Of a stretch of DNA of 64,000 nt, positions 17,539-24,916 are shown piece by piece (position 1 is the stretch's first letter; every line of letters starts with the position of its first letter). Under the pieces are notes generated by a model, which was given only the letters and a program-made list of their open reading frames with translations, searched no databases and was not told the origin of the DNA. A program made the translations under genes and the position numbers. The DNA comes from Sphingomonas yantingensis (GTDB lineage Bacteria; Pseudomonadota; Alphaproteobacteria; Sphingomonadales; Sphingomonadaceae). Location of the stretch: NCBI RefSeq assembly GCF_014199325.1, contig NZ_JACIJJ010000004.1, positions 186,001-250,000 of the forward strand. Reading direction: 5' to 3'.

Positions 17539-18299
17539 GCGGGCGCCCGCTCGCGCTCGTCACGGGAAGCTGTCGCCGGCTGGGCGCGTACATCGCGGCC
17601 GCACTGGGCGAGGCAGGCTACGACCTTGCGCTCCATGCCAGCACCGTGGCCGAGCCCGAGCGGTGGCTGGTCGAGCGCCTAGACGGGGCGGCGGCGGCGT
17701 ATCGCGCGTTCGCCTGCGACCTCGGCGATTTCGCCGCGGTCGAGACGCTGGTGACGCGGGTCGCCGCCGCGTTCGGCCACGCGCCCGTCCTCCTCGTCAA
17801 CAACGCCTCGCGCTTCGCCGCGGATGAGCAGGGGCTGCCCGGCGGCGACGTGCTGGTCGATCATTTCCGCGTCAACGCCGCCGCGCCGGTACTGCTCGCA
17901 CGCGCCTTTGCGCAGGCGCTGGGCGAGGGGGAGGGGGCGGTAGTCAACATCCTCGACCAGCGGATTGCGCATCCGCCGGCCGACCAGCTAGCCTATACGC
18001 TCTCGAAACAGGCCCTCGCGGAAGCGACGCGGACGCTCGCGCGCGTGCTCGCGCCACGGGTGCGGGTGAATGCGGTGGCGCCAGGGCTTACCATTCCGAC
18101 GCAGGACTACGGCGCGGCGCAGCTTGCCCGGCTGACCGCTTCGATGCCGCTCGAACGCCTGTCACAGCCTGAAGATGTGGCCGCGGCAGTCGTCTATCTC
18201 GCCGGCGCGCGGGCCAGCACGGGGCAGACGCTGTTCGTCGACGGCGGCGCGGGCCTGCACGATTTCGCCCGCGACTTCGTGCACTTGGAGCGCGACTAG
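17535..18299 (+). CDS. SDR oxidoreductase of pteridine-reductase / FolM type
   Basis: 254 residues, a Rossmann-fold short-chain dehydrogenase. The cofactor loop reads TGSCRRLG (residues 10-17), the TGxxxRxG form known from pteridine reductases rather than the common TGxxxGxG. The catalytic set is Asp141, Tyr154 and Lys158; the Asp-to-Tyr spacing of 13 and Tyr-xxx-Lys match pteridine reductase PTR1. NNAS and the C-terminal DGG motif are present. Its GTG start overlaps folB. I infer a dihydropteridine/dihydrofolate reductase (FolM-like) activity. A general SDR is the alternative. Confidence 0.78.
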   Translation: MSGRPLALVTGSCRRLGAYIAAALGEAGYDLALHASTVAEPERWLVERLDGAAAAYRAFACDLGDFAAVETLVTRVAAAFGHAPVLLVNNASRFAADEQGLPGGDVLVDHFRVNAAAPVLLARAFAQALGEGEGAVVNILDQRIAHPPADQLAYTLSKQALAEATRTLARVLAPRVRVNAVAPGLTIPTQDYGAAQLARLTASMPLERLSQPEDVAAAVVYLAGARASTGQTLFVDGGAGLHDFARDFVHLERD

Positions 18300-19159
18300 C
18301 TGGCCTTGCCGCAGGCGCCGAGCGCGGCGATGACGAAGGCGTAGTCCTCCGCCGCGATGCCCGCACGCGCCGGCTCCTCGTTCGCGACAGCGCTGGCGGG
18401 CAATGTGCGCGGGAGGCCGCAGGCGAGGCGATACCAGAGCAGCGTGTCCTTCGCCGGCGGACCGGCGGCCTCGTCGACGATTTCCCCCAGCGACACTGCC
18501 CAGCGCCGCTGCTCGCCCGGTCGGCGCAAAATCAGGAGCGAGATCGGATCGCCCGTAGGCGTCTGGAGAAAGACCTGCGTCTCCCCTTCGCCGGGCAGGC
18601 TGCCGGGGACGTGGAATGCGTTGCCGATCCCGGTGATCGCGGGCGGCGCATCCGCGGCGAGCACTTCGCGCACCACGCGCTTGATCTGCGCATCGTCGCC
18701 GGCATTCCACGAGATCTGCGAGTCGGGCGAGACGAGCTGGATCTGGTCGGCGCGGCCCGCGACGGCACGCGCGAAGGCGATGACGCGCAGCTTCCTGAGC
18801 TTGGGCACGCGGCCCCGCGCGTCGAGCGGCACGTCGGCCAGCCAGCCGAGCACCGGCGCCACCGCACCCGGCCCGCGAATCAGCGCGCCGACGTCCGCCT
18901 CGACGTAGAAACGTGCAAATCCGGTTGCCAACCCTGCCGCCTCGGCTCCTTTTATCCTGACAGCGCTTCGGATCGTCGCATCGGCGATAATCGGCGATTG
19001 CAGCACGCGGCTGACTGTGTCGGCATAGCCGAGCGTGGGCGACGCCGCTGGCGACGCCTGCCCGTTTTCCGCCACGATCCGTTGGTTTTGCGCCGCGATG
19101 GGGCCAGCCGGCAGGGTGGCGGCGAAAAATGCTACCGCTAGCAAGGGGGTCGGTTTCAT
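18296..19159 (-). CDS. Exported protein of unknown function
   Basis: 287 residues. A signal peptide (MKPTPLLAVAFFAATLPAGPIAAQ) leads a mature protein with no enzymatic motif I recognise. It contains alternating hydrophobic strands (LRVIAFARAVAG, TQVFLQTPTGDPISLLILRR) and a C-terminal WYRLACGLPRTL segment with two cysteines later paired in sequence (ACG...ACGK). It converges on the SDR gene with a 4-base overlap. A TATAAT element lies about 60 bases upstream of its start. Confidence 0.75.
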   Translation of the reverse strand: MKPTPLLAVAFFAATLPAGPIAAQNQRIVAENGQASPAASPTLGYADTVSRVLQSPIIADATIRSAVRIKGAEAAGLATGFARFYVEADVGALIRGPGAVAPVLGWLADVPLDARGRVPKLRKLRVIAFARAVAGRADQIQLVSPDSQISWNAGDDAQIKRVVREVLAADAPPAITGIGNAFHVPGSLPGEGETQVFLQTPTGDPISLLILRRPGEQRRWAVSLGEIVDEAAGPPAKDTLLWYRLACGLPRTLPASAVANEEPARAGIAAEDYAFVIAALGACGKAS

Positions 19160-19218
19160 GCGCCGGATTCCTAGGCGAACGGGACCAGGGGTTACAGAAA
19201 TAAATCTGCCATACGGCG

Positions 19219-19224
19219 ATTATA
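19219..19224 (-). promoter_or_regulatory. Candidate -10 element
   Basis: A perfect TATAAT on the minus strand, 60 bases upstream of the exported-protein gene at 19159. No good -35 hexamer is seen at the usual distance. The roughly 250-base gap to tonB holds nothing else I can assign. Confidence 0.25.
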
Positions 19225-19410
19225 CGTTTGTTGCGTCCGACAAAGCGTTTGCGTCACGTCGGATGCGACGATAACAATCCGGGCTCCGGATCAGGCCGCG
19301 TGCCGCAGCGGAGCAGCGGGCTTGGCGTGCCGCCGCATTTTGGGCACAATGTGTTCAAAGACGCGGGGCCGGACGAGCTACGCGCGGGAATTGAGGAGTG
19401 TCGTTACTGA

Positions 19411-20088
19411 ATGGCCTATGCTGACCAAAAAGCAGGCTCCGGAAGGATCATCGCGATCGTCATCGTCGCGGCGATTCATGCGGTGTTGGGCTACGCCTTC
19501 GTAACCGGCTTGGCGTTTCAATACATCAAGCAGGCCACCGAGAAGATGGATGTCTTCGACGTGCAGGAAGAGCCGCCGCCGCCGCCCGACGAGCCGCCGC
19601 CGCCGCCGCCCGAGCAGCCGACCCAGCCGCCGCCGGTGGTGACACCGCCGCCGATGGTGAAGACCAATGTGCCGCCGCCCGTGGTAGTGCAATCGGTCAC
19701 CACGCCGCCGCCGACGTACGTGCCGGTGCCGATCGCTGCGCCCCCGGCGCCGCCTGCGCCCGTCGCCCCGCCTGCGCCCCCGGCGCCGGTGGTGAACAAG
19801 GCCGCGGGCGCGAAGGGTAACCCGGCCGACTGGATTTCGACCGACGACTATCCGCCCAGCGCGCTCCGCGCCGAGGAGGAGGGGACGACGGCGATCGCGT
19901 GGACAATCAACACGCAGGGTCGCGTGGAGAATTGCCGCGTGACCTCGTCGAGCGGATCTAAGGCGCTGGACGACGCGGCATGCCGCGCGATCACCCGCCG
20001 CGGTCGCTATTCGCCTGCACTCGATCAGTCGGGCAATCCGATCGCGACGTCTTCGTCGCGCCGCGTCGTGTGGAAAATCCCGCAGTAA
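19411..20088 (+). CDS. tonB: TonB family energy-transducing protein
   Basis: 225 residues. A short cytoplasmic N-terminus is followed by one membrane helix (IIAIVIVAAIHAVLGYAFVTG), a long periplasmic Pro-rich spacer with PPPP runs (about residues 52-130), and a C-terminal TonB domain (DYPPSALRAEEEGTTAIAWTI; TSSSGSKALDDAACRAI; GRYSPALD). TonB passes proton-motive energy to outer-membrane receptors, such as the one at 50.6 kb. It is first in tonB-exbB-exbD-exbD. Confidence 0.94.
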   Translation: MAYADQKAGSGRIIAIVIVAAIHAVLGYAFVTGLAFQYIKQATEKMDVFDVQEEPPPPPDEPPPPPPEQPTQPPPVVTPPPMVKTNVPPPVVVQSVTTPPPTYVPVPIAAPPAPPAPVAPPAPPAPVVNKAAGAKGNPADWISTDDYPPSALRAEEEGTTAIAWTINTQGRVENCRVTSSSGSKALDDAACRAITRRGRYSPALDQSGNPIATSSSRRVVWKIPQ

Positions 20089-20099
20089 CGATGATCAAG

Positions 20100-20128
20100 C
20101 CGGTCCGGCGCCCCGAGGCCCGGACCGG
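20100..20128 (+). other. Intercistronic stem-loop, tonB-exbB
   Basis: A perfect 9-bp GC stem (CCGGTCCGG with CCGGACCGG) with an 11-base loop in the 73-base tonB-exbB gap. No T-tract follows, so it is more likely an mRNA processing or stability element than a terminator. Confidence 0.5.
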
Positions 20129-20161
20129 ATCCACTACCCTTTCCAGAGGATCTACCTGAAC

Positions 20162-20968
20162 ATGCTCACCACCATCCTTGCCGCCGCGCCCGCGGCCGAA
20201 GGCGAAAACCCCTACGGCCTGATGGCCGCGCTCCAGCAGGGCGGTCTTATCGCGCAGGGCACCTTCGCGATCATGGTCCTGATGTCGGTCGTTTCGTTCT
20301 ACATCCTGTTCACCAAGCTGTTCGAGCAGCAGAAGATCATGAACCAGGCGAAGCGCGTCCGCGCCGAGTTCTGGCGCTCGGGCAACCTGCGCGAGGGTGC
20401 GGCGAAGCTCGAGAAGAACTCGGCCTATCGCCAGCTCGTCGACGACGGCATCGAGGCGCAGGACCAGCACTCGAAGCTGACCGATCCGGTCGAGGCGCAT
20501 GACTGGCTGCACGGCTCGCTCGCGCGTTCGGAAGCGGCGATCAACTCGAAGCTGGGCGGCGGTCTCGCCTTCCTCGCGACCGTGGGTTCGACCGCGCCGT
20601 TCATCGGCCTGTTCGGTACCGTGATCGGCATCTACCGCGCGCTCATCAAGATCGGCATGTCGGGCCAGGCGTCGATCGACGCGGTTGCCGGCCCGGTCGG
20701 CGAGGCGCTCATCATGACCGCGCTGGGTCTGGCCGTCGCCGTTCCCGCGGTGCTGTCGTACAACTGGCTGCAGCGCCGCAACAAGGCGATCGCCGAGGAG
20801 CTGTCGGCGTTCTCGACCGCGGTGCTCGGCTACCTCGCCTCGAACGGCGCGGTTCGCCCGTCGCTCGCCACTGCCGCCGGCACGCCCAAGGCGCAGCCGG
20901 GCGCCGCGACGAAGGCTGCTGCCCCGTCGACCACGGCCGGCCAGGTCGGCGGCGCGCAGACCCGCTGA
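20162..20968 (+). CDS. exbB: MotA/TolQ/ExbB proton channel protein
   Basis: 268 residues, three membrane helices. The conserved ExbB pore region is clear: LAFLATVGSTAPFIGLFGTVIGIYRAL and, near the end, GPVGEALIMTALGLAVAVPAVLSYN. With ExbD and TonB it forms the inner-membrane motor that energises outer-membrane transport. The C-terminus ends in a Ala/Pro/Thr-rich low-complexity tail after residue 235. It is followed by two exbD genes. Confidence 0.95.
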   Translation: MLTTILAAAPAAEGENPYGLMAALQQGGLIAQGTFAIMVLMSVVSFYILFTKLFEQQKIMNQAKRVRAEFWRSGNLREGAAKLEKNSAYRQLVDDGIEAQDQHSKLTDPVEAHDWLHGSLARSEAAINSKLGGGLAFLATVGSTAPFIGLFGTVIGIYRALIKIGMSGQASIDAVAGPVGEALIMTALGLAVAVPAVLSYNWLQRRNKAIAEELSAFSTAVLGYLASNGAVRPSLATAAGTPKAQPGAATKAAAPSTTAGQVGGAQTR

Positions 20969-20982
20969 TCGAACGGGTTCGG

Positions 20983-21012
20983 GCGGCGCCCGCTCCCTTT
21001 GCGGGACGGGCG
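20983..21012 (+). other. Intercistronic stem-loop, exbB-exbD
   Basis: An imperfect GC stem of about 12 bp (20983-20995 with 21001-21012, one bulged base) with a TTTGC loop, 15 bases after the exbB stop. No T-tract. It resembles the stem-loop in the tonB-exbB gap in position and strength. Confidence 0.5.
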
Positions 21013-21063
21013 CCGACCCGCCGGCCCACGGGTCGGAACTGAGACTAGGATAGGAATTCGCAT

Positions 21064-21543
21064 ATGGCGATGAGCGTAGGCAACGGCACGGAAGAGCGGG
21101 TGATGTCCGACATCAACACCACGCCGCTCGTGGACGTGATGCTGGTGCTCCTCATCATCTTCCTGATCGCGGTGCCCGTGGTGCTGCAGTCGGTGAAGGT
21201 GGAGTTGCCCAAGGTCGAGTTCGAGCCGACCACGACCAAGCCCGAAAACATCAACCTCGCGGTCAAGGGCGCCCCTGACGGCAGCTGTGAGGTCTATTGG
21301 AACCTCACGCGCGTCAACAGCCAGGAGCTGCTCGATCGTGCCGTCGGCAACCTCAAGGGTGTCGTCGATCGCCTCGGCAGCAACCTGACGCCCGATGACA
21401 TTCCCGAAGTGCACATCCGCGGCGACGTGAACACGCCGTACAAGTGCATCGGTGGCACCGTCTATCAGATGCAGCAGGCCGGTTTCGTGAAGGTCGGCTT
21501 CATTTCCGAGCCGCCCGCGGGCACCGGCGGCCGTCGCGCCTGA
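21064..21543 (+). CDS. exbD: ExbD/TolR family protein (first copy)
   Basis: 159 residues. A short cytoplasmic start leads to SDINTTPLVDVMLVLLIIFLIAVPVV, the ExbD/TolR helix with the functional Asp (VDVML) that carries protons. A periplasmic domain of about 110 residues follows; it holds two cysteines (SCEVYW, YKCIGG). It is longer than the second copy, and sequence identity is mainly in the membrane helix. Confidence 0.93.
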   Translation: MAMSVGNGTEERVMSDINTTPLVDVMLVLLIIFLIAVPVVLQSVKVELPKVEFEPTTTKPENINLAVKGAPDGSCEVYWNLTRVNSQELLDRAVGNLKGVVDRLGSNLTPDDIPEVHIRGDVNTPYKCIGGTVYQMQQAGFVKVGFISEPPAGTGGRRA

Positions 21544-21569
21544 CGCGCCGGTCCAGAGGAGACTGAACA

Positions 21570-21995
21570 ATGGCAATGAGCGGTGGCACCGAAGACGGTG
21601 AACCGATGGGCGAAATGAACACGACGCCGTTGATCGACGTCATGCTCGTGCTGCTCATCATGTTCATCATCACCATCCCCATCCAGACGCACGCGGTGAA
21701 GGTCGACCTGCCGCAGAACTCTGACAGCAACCGGAACGAGAACATCGACCCGGTGAAGAACAAGATCGTCGTTGATGCCAACGGCAACCTGACCTGGAAC
21801 GGCGCGCCCGTGAACGAGGTCACGCTGACCCAGTATCTGGAGCAGACGAAGACGATCAGCCCCGAGCCCGAGCTGCATTTCCAGCCCGACGCGACGGCGA
21901 AATATGATCGTGTCGATCAGGTTCTGGCGATCATCAAGCGCTCGAACGTGTCGAAGCTCGGCTTCATCGGCAACGAGCAGTATCGCGAGTTCTGA
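21570..21995 (+). CDS. exbD: ExbD/TolR family protein (second copy)
   Basis: 141 residues with the same organisation: MGEMNTTPLIDVMLVLLIMFIITIPI contains the proton-carrying Asp, followed by a periplasmic domain without cysteines (ending KLGFIGNEQYREF). It begins 26 bases after the first exbD. Two ExbD proteins per ExbB are common in Xanthomonas, Caulobacter and sphingomonads, where the second is often needed only for some substrates. Confidence 0.93.
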   Translation: MAMSGGTEDGEPMGEMNTTPLIDVMLVLLIMFIITIPIQTHAVKVDLPQNSDSNRNENIDPVKNKIVVDANGNLTWNGAPVNEVTLTQYLEQTKTISPEPELHFQPDATAKYDRVDQVLAIIKRSNVSKLGFIGNEQYREF

Positions 21996-22021
21996 TCCTC
22001 ACCGGTCAGGCTTTCGATTCG

Positions 22022-22050
22022 AGAGGCGGCTTCGGCCGCCTCTTTTTTTT
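22022..22050 (+). terminator. Rho-independent terminator of the tonB-exb operon
   Basis: A 9-bp perfect stem (AGAGGCGGC with GCCGCCTCT), TTCG tetraloop and a run of eight T. It lies 27 bases after the second exbD stop. One of the two strongest terminators in the window. Confidence 0.95.
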
Positions 22051-22197
22051 GTGCCCGGCGTCCGTGTGCGAAAACTGCACGTGCCAACCGTAGGGGAGTG
22101 TGGCACCCACAAGAGCTATTGCGTCATCGAACCGCAACGCGCATGTAACAGAAGTGTCACGAAGTTGACGCGGAAATGACATGTGGAGGATGACGAG

Positions 22198-22560
22198 ATG
22201 CGTGTGACGAAGGCAATCATTGTCGCGGCGATGCTGGGCGTCCCGGCGGCGTCGGCCGTGGCGCAGGACCGGGCCGACCCCTATGCCCACAATGCCATCG
22301 AGGCGGGCAATTTCACCGAAGCGGAAACGTCGCTGCGCGCGCAACTCGCGCTCGAGCCGGCCAAGCCCGAACTGCTGCTGAACCTGGCGGCGATCTATGC
22401 TCGCACGAACCGGCTCGATGCGGCACAGGCGATGTACGCCCGCGCGATGCAGGCCGAGAACGTGTCGCTGCTGTTGCGCCCCGATTTCGCGCAGGATTCG
22501 CACGTCATCGCCAAGCGTGGGATGATGAAGCTCGAGCAGCAGCGGATGGCCGCGCGCTGA
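22198..22560 (+). CDS. Secreted tetratricopeptide-repeat protein
   Basis: 120 residues from the ATG at 22198, with GGAGG 9 bases upstream (an in-frame GTG at 22183 is less likely). A signal peptide (MRVTKAIIVAAMLGVPAASAVAQ) precedes two TPR-like helix pairs (AIEAGNFTEAETSLRAQLALEP; LLLNLAAIYARTNRLDAAQAMYARAM). Small periplasmic TPR proteins act as protein-binding scaffolds; the partner is unknown. It follows the tonB-exb terminator. Confidence 0.8.
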   Translation: MRVTKAIIVAAMLGVPAASAVAQDRADPYAHNAIEAGNFTEAETSLRAQLALEPAKPELLLNLAAIYARTNRLDAAQAMYARAMQAENVSLLLRPDFAQDSHVIAKRGMMKLEQQRMAAR

Positions 22561-22637
22561 CTCTGATGGGCAGGACGCGCAGCCATGCGCGCCCTGCCGT
22601 GGTTGCCATGGCGGATGAATGGTGACAGCCTCGGGCC

Positions 22638-23030
22638 ATGGGCTCTTTGATCGTGCTCCCGCTGATTGTCGCCCTGTCCCAGGCGCCTGCAGGCGAGGCG
22701 GGGTTCGGCCCGCCGCAGCGGATGCGGTGCGAATGGTTTAGCAACTTCGAGAACAGCCGGTTCGAGCGTTGTTCCAGCGATAGCCGCCCCGTCGTCGCGG
22801 AGGCGGCCATCCCGGTGTTCGCGGCTGGGGTTGCAGCAAGCTTCGATCGGGCCGCGCGCAAGCTTGGTGGCCGCAGTGTCGATGGCGTGCCGTGGGGCGT
22901 TTTCGACGTCGAAATCGTCGGCCGCCGCGGCCTCACGCGGCGCGAACATTCGCGCTACATCGGCGACGCGCGTTGGGACGTGAAGGTCGAGCGTCTAATC
23001 GCCATGCGCCTCATCCGCAGGGGCGATTGA
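22638..23030 (+). CDS. Small exported protein of unknown function
   Basis: 130 residues. It starts MGSLIVLPLIVALSQAPAGEAG, a probable signal peptide, and has two cysteines (RCEWFSNF, ERCSSD) that may form a disulfide. The C-terminal half is rich in Arg. I recognise no family. It converges on the gene at 23040 with a 9-base gap. Confidence 0.55.
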   Translation: MGSLIVLPLIVALSQAPAGEAGFGPPQRMRCEWFSNFENSRFERCSSDSRPVVAEAAIPVFAAGVAASFDRAARKLGGRSVDGVPWGVFDVEIVGRRGLTRREHSRYIGDARWDVKVERLIAMRLIRRGD

Positions 23031-23039
23031 GGTCGTGCG

Positions 23040-23312
23040 CTAGTCCTCGTCCTCGGCGTCGAGCATGTCCATCAGGTCCCGCGCGGCCTCTCGATCCTCG
23101 GCGGACTTGAATGTCTCCTCCACGTCGGGCGCGGCGCCCAGCATGTATAGCATCGTCCAGAGCGCGAAGCGGTGCGAGGCGTCGGTCGCAAGGCCCAGGT
23201 CCACGCGCATCCGCTCGATCCCGGCGATTAGCGCGTCCTGCGGCACGCTGCCCAGATCGTCGGTCCCGAAATAGTGGCGCGCCTGGTCGTCGAACTGCAT
23301 CTCGTCGCTCAT
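23040..23312 (-). CDS. Small acidic protein, conserved-looking, function unknown
   Basis: About 90 residues from the ATG at 23312, four bases after the dcd stop. It begins MSDEMQFDDQARHYFGTDDLG and ends in an acidic tail (MDMLDAEDED). Its spacing to dcd suggests co-transcription. The frame is open up to 23366, but that part overlaps dcd. No motif identified. Confidence 0.65.
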   Translation of the reverse strand: MSDEMQFDDQARHYFGTDDLGSVPQDALIAGIERMRVDLGLATDASHRFALWTMLYMLGAAPDVEETFKSAEDREAARDLMDMLDAEDED

Positions 23313-23316
23313 CCCG

Positions 23317-23865
23317 TCAGAGCCGCGGCAGCGTGACGCCGCGCTGGCCCATATATTTGCCCGCACGATCGGCGTAGCTCGTCTCGCACGGCTGCTCGCC
23401 CTTCAGGAACAGAAACTGGCAAGCGCCCTCGTTTGCATAGATCTTGGCCGGCAGCGGCGTCGTGTTGGAAAATTCCAGCGTCACATGCCCCTCCCATTCA
23501 GGCTCCAGCGGGGTCACGTTCACAATGATCCCGCACCGCGCATAGGTCGACTTGCCGAGGCAGATAACGAGCACGTCGCGCGGCACGCGGAAATATTCGA
23601 CCGTGCGGGCAAGTGCGAAGCTGTTGGGCGGGATGATGCACACGTCGGTCTTGCGATCGACGAAGCTGTTGGCGGCGAAGTCCTTGGGATCGACCACCGC
23701 CGAATCGACGTTGGTGAAGATCTTGAACTCGTCGGCGACGCGCGCGTCGTATCCGTAGGATGACAGGCCGTAGCTGATGCAGCCCTCTCGCCGCTGGCTC
23801 TCGACGAACGGCTCGATCATGCCGCCCTGCGCCGCCTCGCGAATCCAACGGTCCGACAGGATCAT
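23317..23865 (-). CDS. dcd: dCTP deaminase
   Basis: A 182-residue homotrimeric enzyme converting dCTP to dUTP on the route to dTTP. It starts [20 protein letters not shown]. The [10 protein letters not shown] phosphate-binding motif and the catalytic Glu region [16 protein letters not shown] are intact, as is the terminal tail [13 protein letters not shown] that closes over substrate. The downstream small acidic gene is four bases away. It follows nusG with about 100 bases between them. Confidence 0.96.
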   Translation of the reverse strand: MILSDRWIREAAQGGMIEPFVESQRREGCISYGLSSYGYDARVADEFKIFTNVDSAVVDPKDFAANSFVDRKTDVCIIPPNSFALARTVEYFRVPRDVLVICLGKSTYARCGIIVNVTPLEPEWEGHVTLEFSNTTPLPAKIYANEGACQFLFLKGEQPCETSYADRAGKYMGQRGVTLPRL

Positions 23866-23929
23866 CCGAAGTCCCCTTCAATCAAGCGGCGCTTGTCGCG
23901 GGTCGCGGGCGCGGCGGCAAGGGGAGAAG

Positions 23930-23959
23930 TGCCCCGCCGCGATCAGCCGCAGCGGGGCA
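23930..23959 (-). terminator. Weak hairpin downstream of nusG
   Basis: An 8-bp stem (TGCCCCGC with GCGGGGCA) with a 14-base loop, just after the nusG stop. No T-tract on the minus strand. Possible partial terminator between nusG and dcd. Confidence 0.4.
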
Positions 23960-23966
23960 GGGGCGC

Positions 23967-24503
23967 TTACTTGCTGCGCTCGACCTGTTCGAAGTCGAGC
24001 TCGACCGGCGTCGCGCGGCCGAAGATCGACACCGCGACCTTGACCTTCGCCTTGTCGAAATCGAGCTCCTCGACCAGCCCGTTGAAGCTGGCGAACGGGC
24101 CGTCGAGCACCTTGACCGAATCGCCGATCTCGAAATCGACCTTGATCTTCTGCTTCGGCGCAGAGGCGGCCTCTTCCTTCGAATTGAGCATCCGCGCGGC
24201 TTCGGCGTCGCTCACCGGCTGCGGCTTGCCCGACGAACCGAGGAAGCCGGTGACCTTGGGCGTGTTCTTGACGAGGTGATAGACGTCGTCGTTGAGTTCG
24301 AGCTTGGCAAGCACGTAGCCGGGCATGAACTTGCGCTCCGACTGCACCTTCTTGCCGCGGCGAACCTCGGTCACATGCTCGGTCGGCACTTCGATCGCCT
24401 CGACCAGCCGCTCGAGGCCCATGCGATTGGCCTCCGACATGATCGAATCGCGGACCTTGTTCTCGAAGCCCGAATAAGCGTGGATGATGTACCAGCGCGC
24501 CAT
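23967..24503 (-). CDS. nusG: Transcription termination/antitermination protein NusG
   Basis: 178 residues. NusG binds RNA polymerase and links it to Rho or to the ribosome. The N-terminal NGN domain starts MARWYIIHAYSGFENKVRD and includes KFMPGYVLAKLEL; the C-terminal KOW domain contains FEIGDSVKVLDGPFASFNGLVEELD. The linker (about residues 100-122) is charged. It follows secE by seven bases. The usual rplK-rplA genes do not follow; dcd does. Confidence 0.97.
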   Translation of the reverse strand: MARWYIIHAYSGFENKVRDSIMSEANRMGLERLVEAIEVPTEHVTEVRRGKKVQSERKFMPGYVLAKLELNDDVYHLVKNTPKVTGFLGSSGKPQPVSDAEAARMLNSKEEAASAPKQKIKVDFEIGDSVKVLDGPFASFNGLVEELDFDKAKVKVAVSIFGRATPVELDFEQVERSK

Positions 24504-24510
24504 CGTTGAA

Positions 24511-24714
24511 TTATCCCTTTTGCGCGAGCGAGAGGAGGAACTTGACGAGCGTGTCGAAGAAGGTGTCGACGCCCAGGAAGAAGATCGCGAGCAGCGACGT
24601 CATGATGACGACCATCACCGCGGTCATCACCGTTTCGCGGCGGGTCGGCCACACCACCTTGGCGGTTTCGGCGCGTACCTGGCGAATGAACTCGGACGGA
24701 CTGGTCTTGGCCAC
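24511..24714 (-). CDS. secE: Preprotein translocase subunit SecE
   Basis: About 67 residues from a GTG at 24714, with GAGGA eight bases upstream. The protein begins (M)AKTSPSEFIRQVRAE and has the single-helix SecE layout: KVVWPTRRETVMTAVMVVI, then a hydrophobic segment. SecE stabilises SecY in the translocon. Longer in-frame starts at 24723 and 24744 lack a usable ribosome binding site. Confidence 0.92.
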   Translation of the reverse strand: MAKTSPSEFIRQVRAETAKVVWPTRRETVMTAVMVVIMTSLLAIFFLGVDTFFDTLVKFLLSLAQKG

Positions 24715-24916
24715 GGAATGCATCCTCGATTGCTCGGCCGCCAACCGGGCATGGGCCCGCTGCCCGTTTCCACTCTTGGAAGTCGGTGCAGCCCATCCAG
24801 ATTGTCGGATTGAGCCGCGGACATAGCGCTGGTGAACGCCCGCGGCAAGGGCCGGTTCGTTACGGAACCGGTGTCAGGTCGCTTCGTTGGCGGGCCGAGA
24901 CGAGGGGAGAGGAACG

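Noticed and set aside
19560-19800. CCG-rich run as a simple-sequence repeat or contingency locus
   Set aside because: It encodes the Pro-rich periplasmic spacer of TonB; the repeat is irregular and explained by protein composition.
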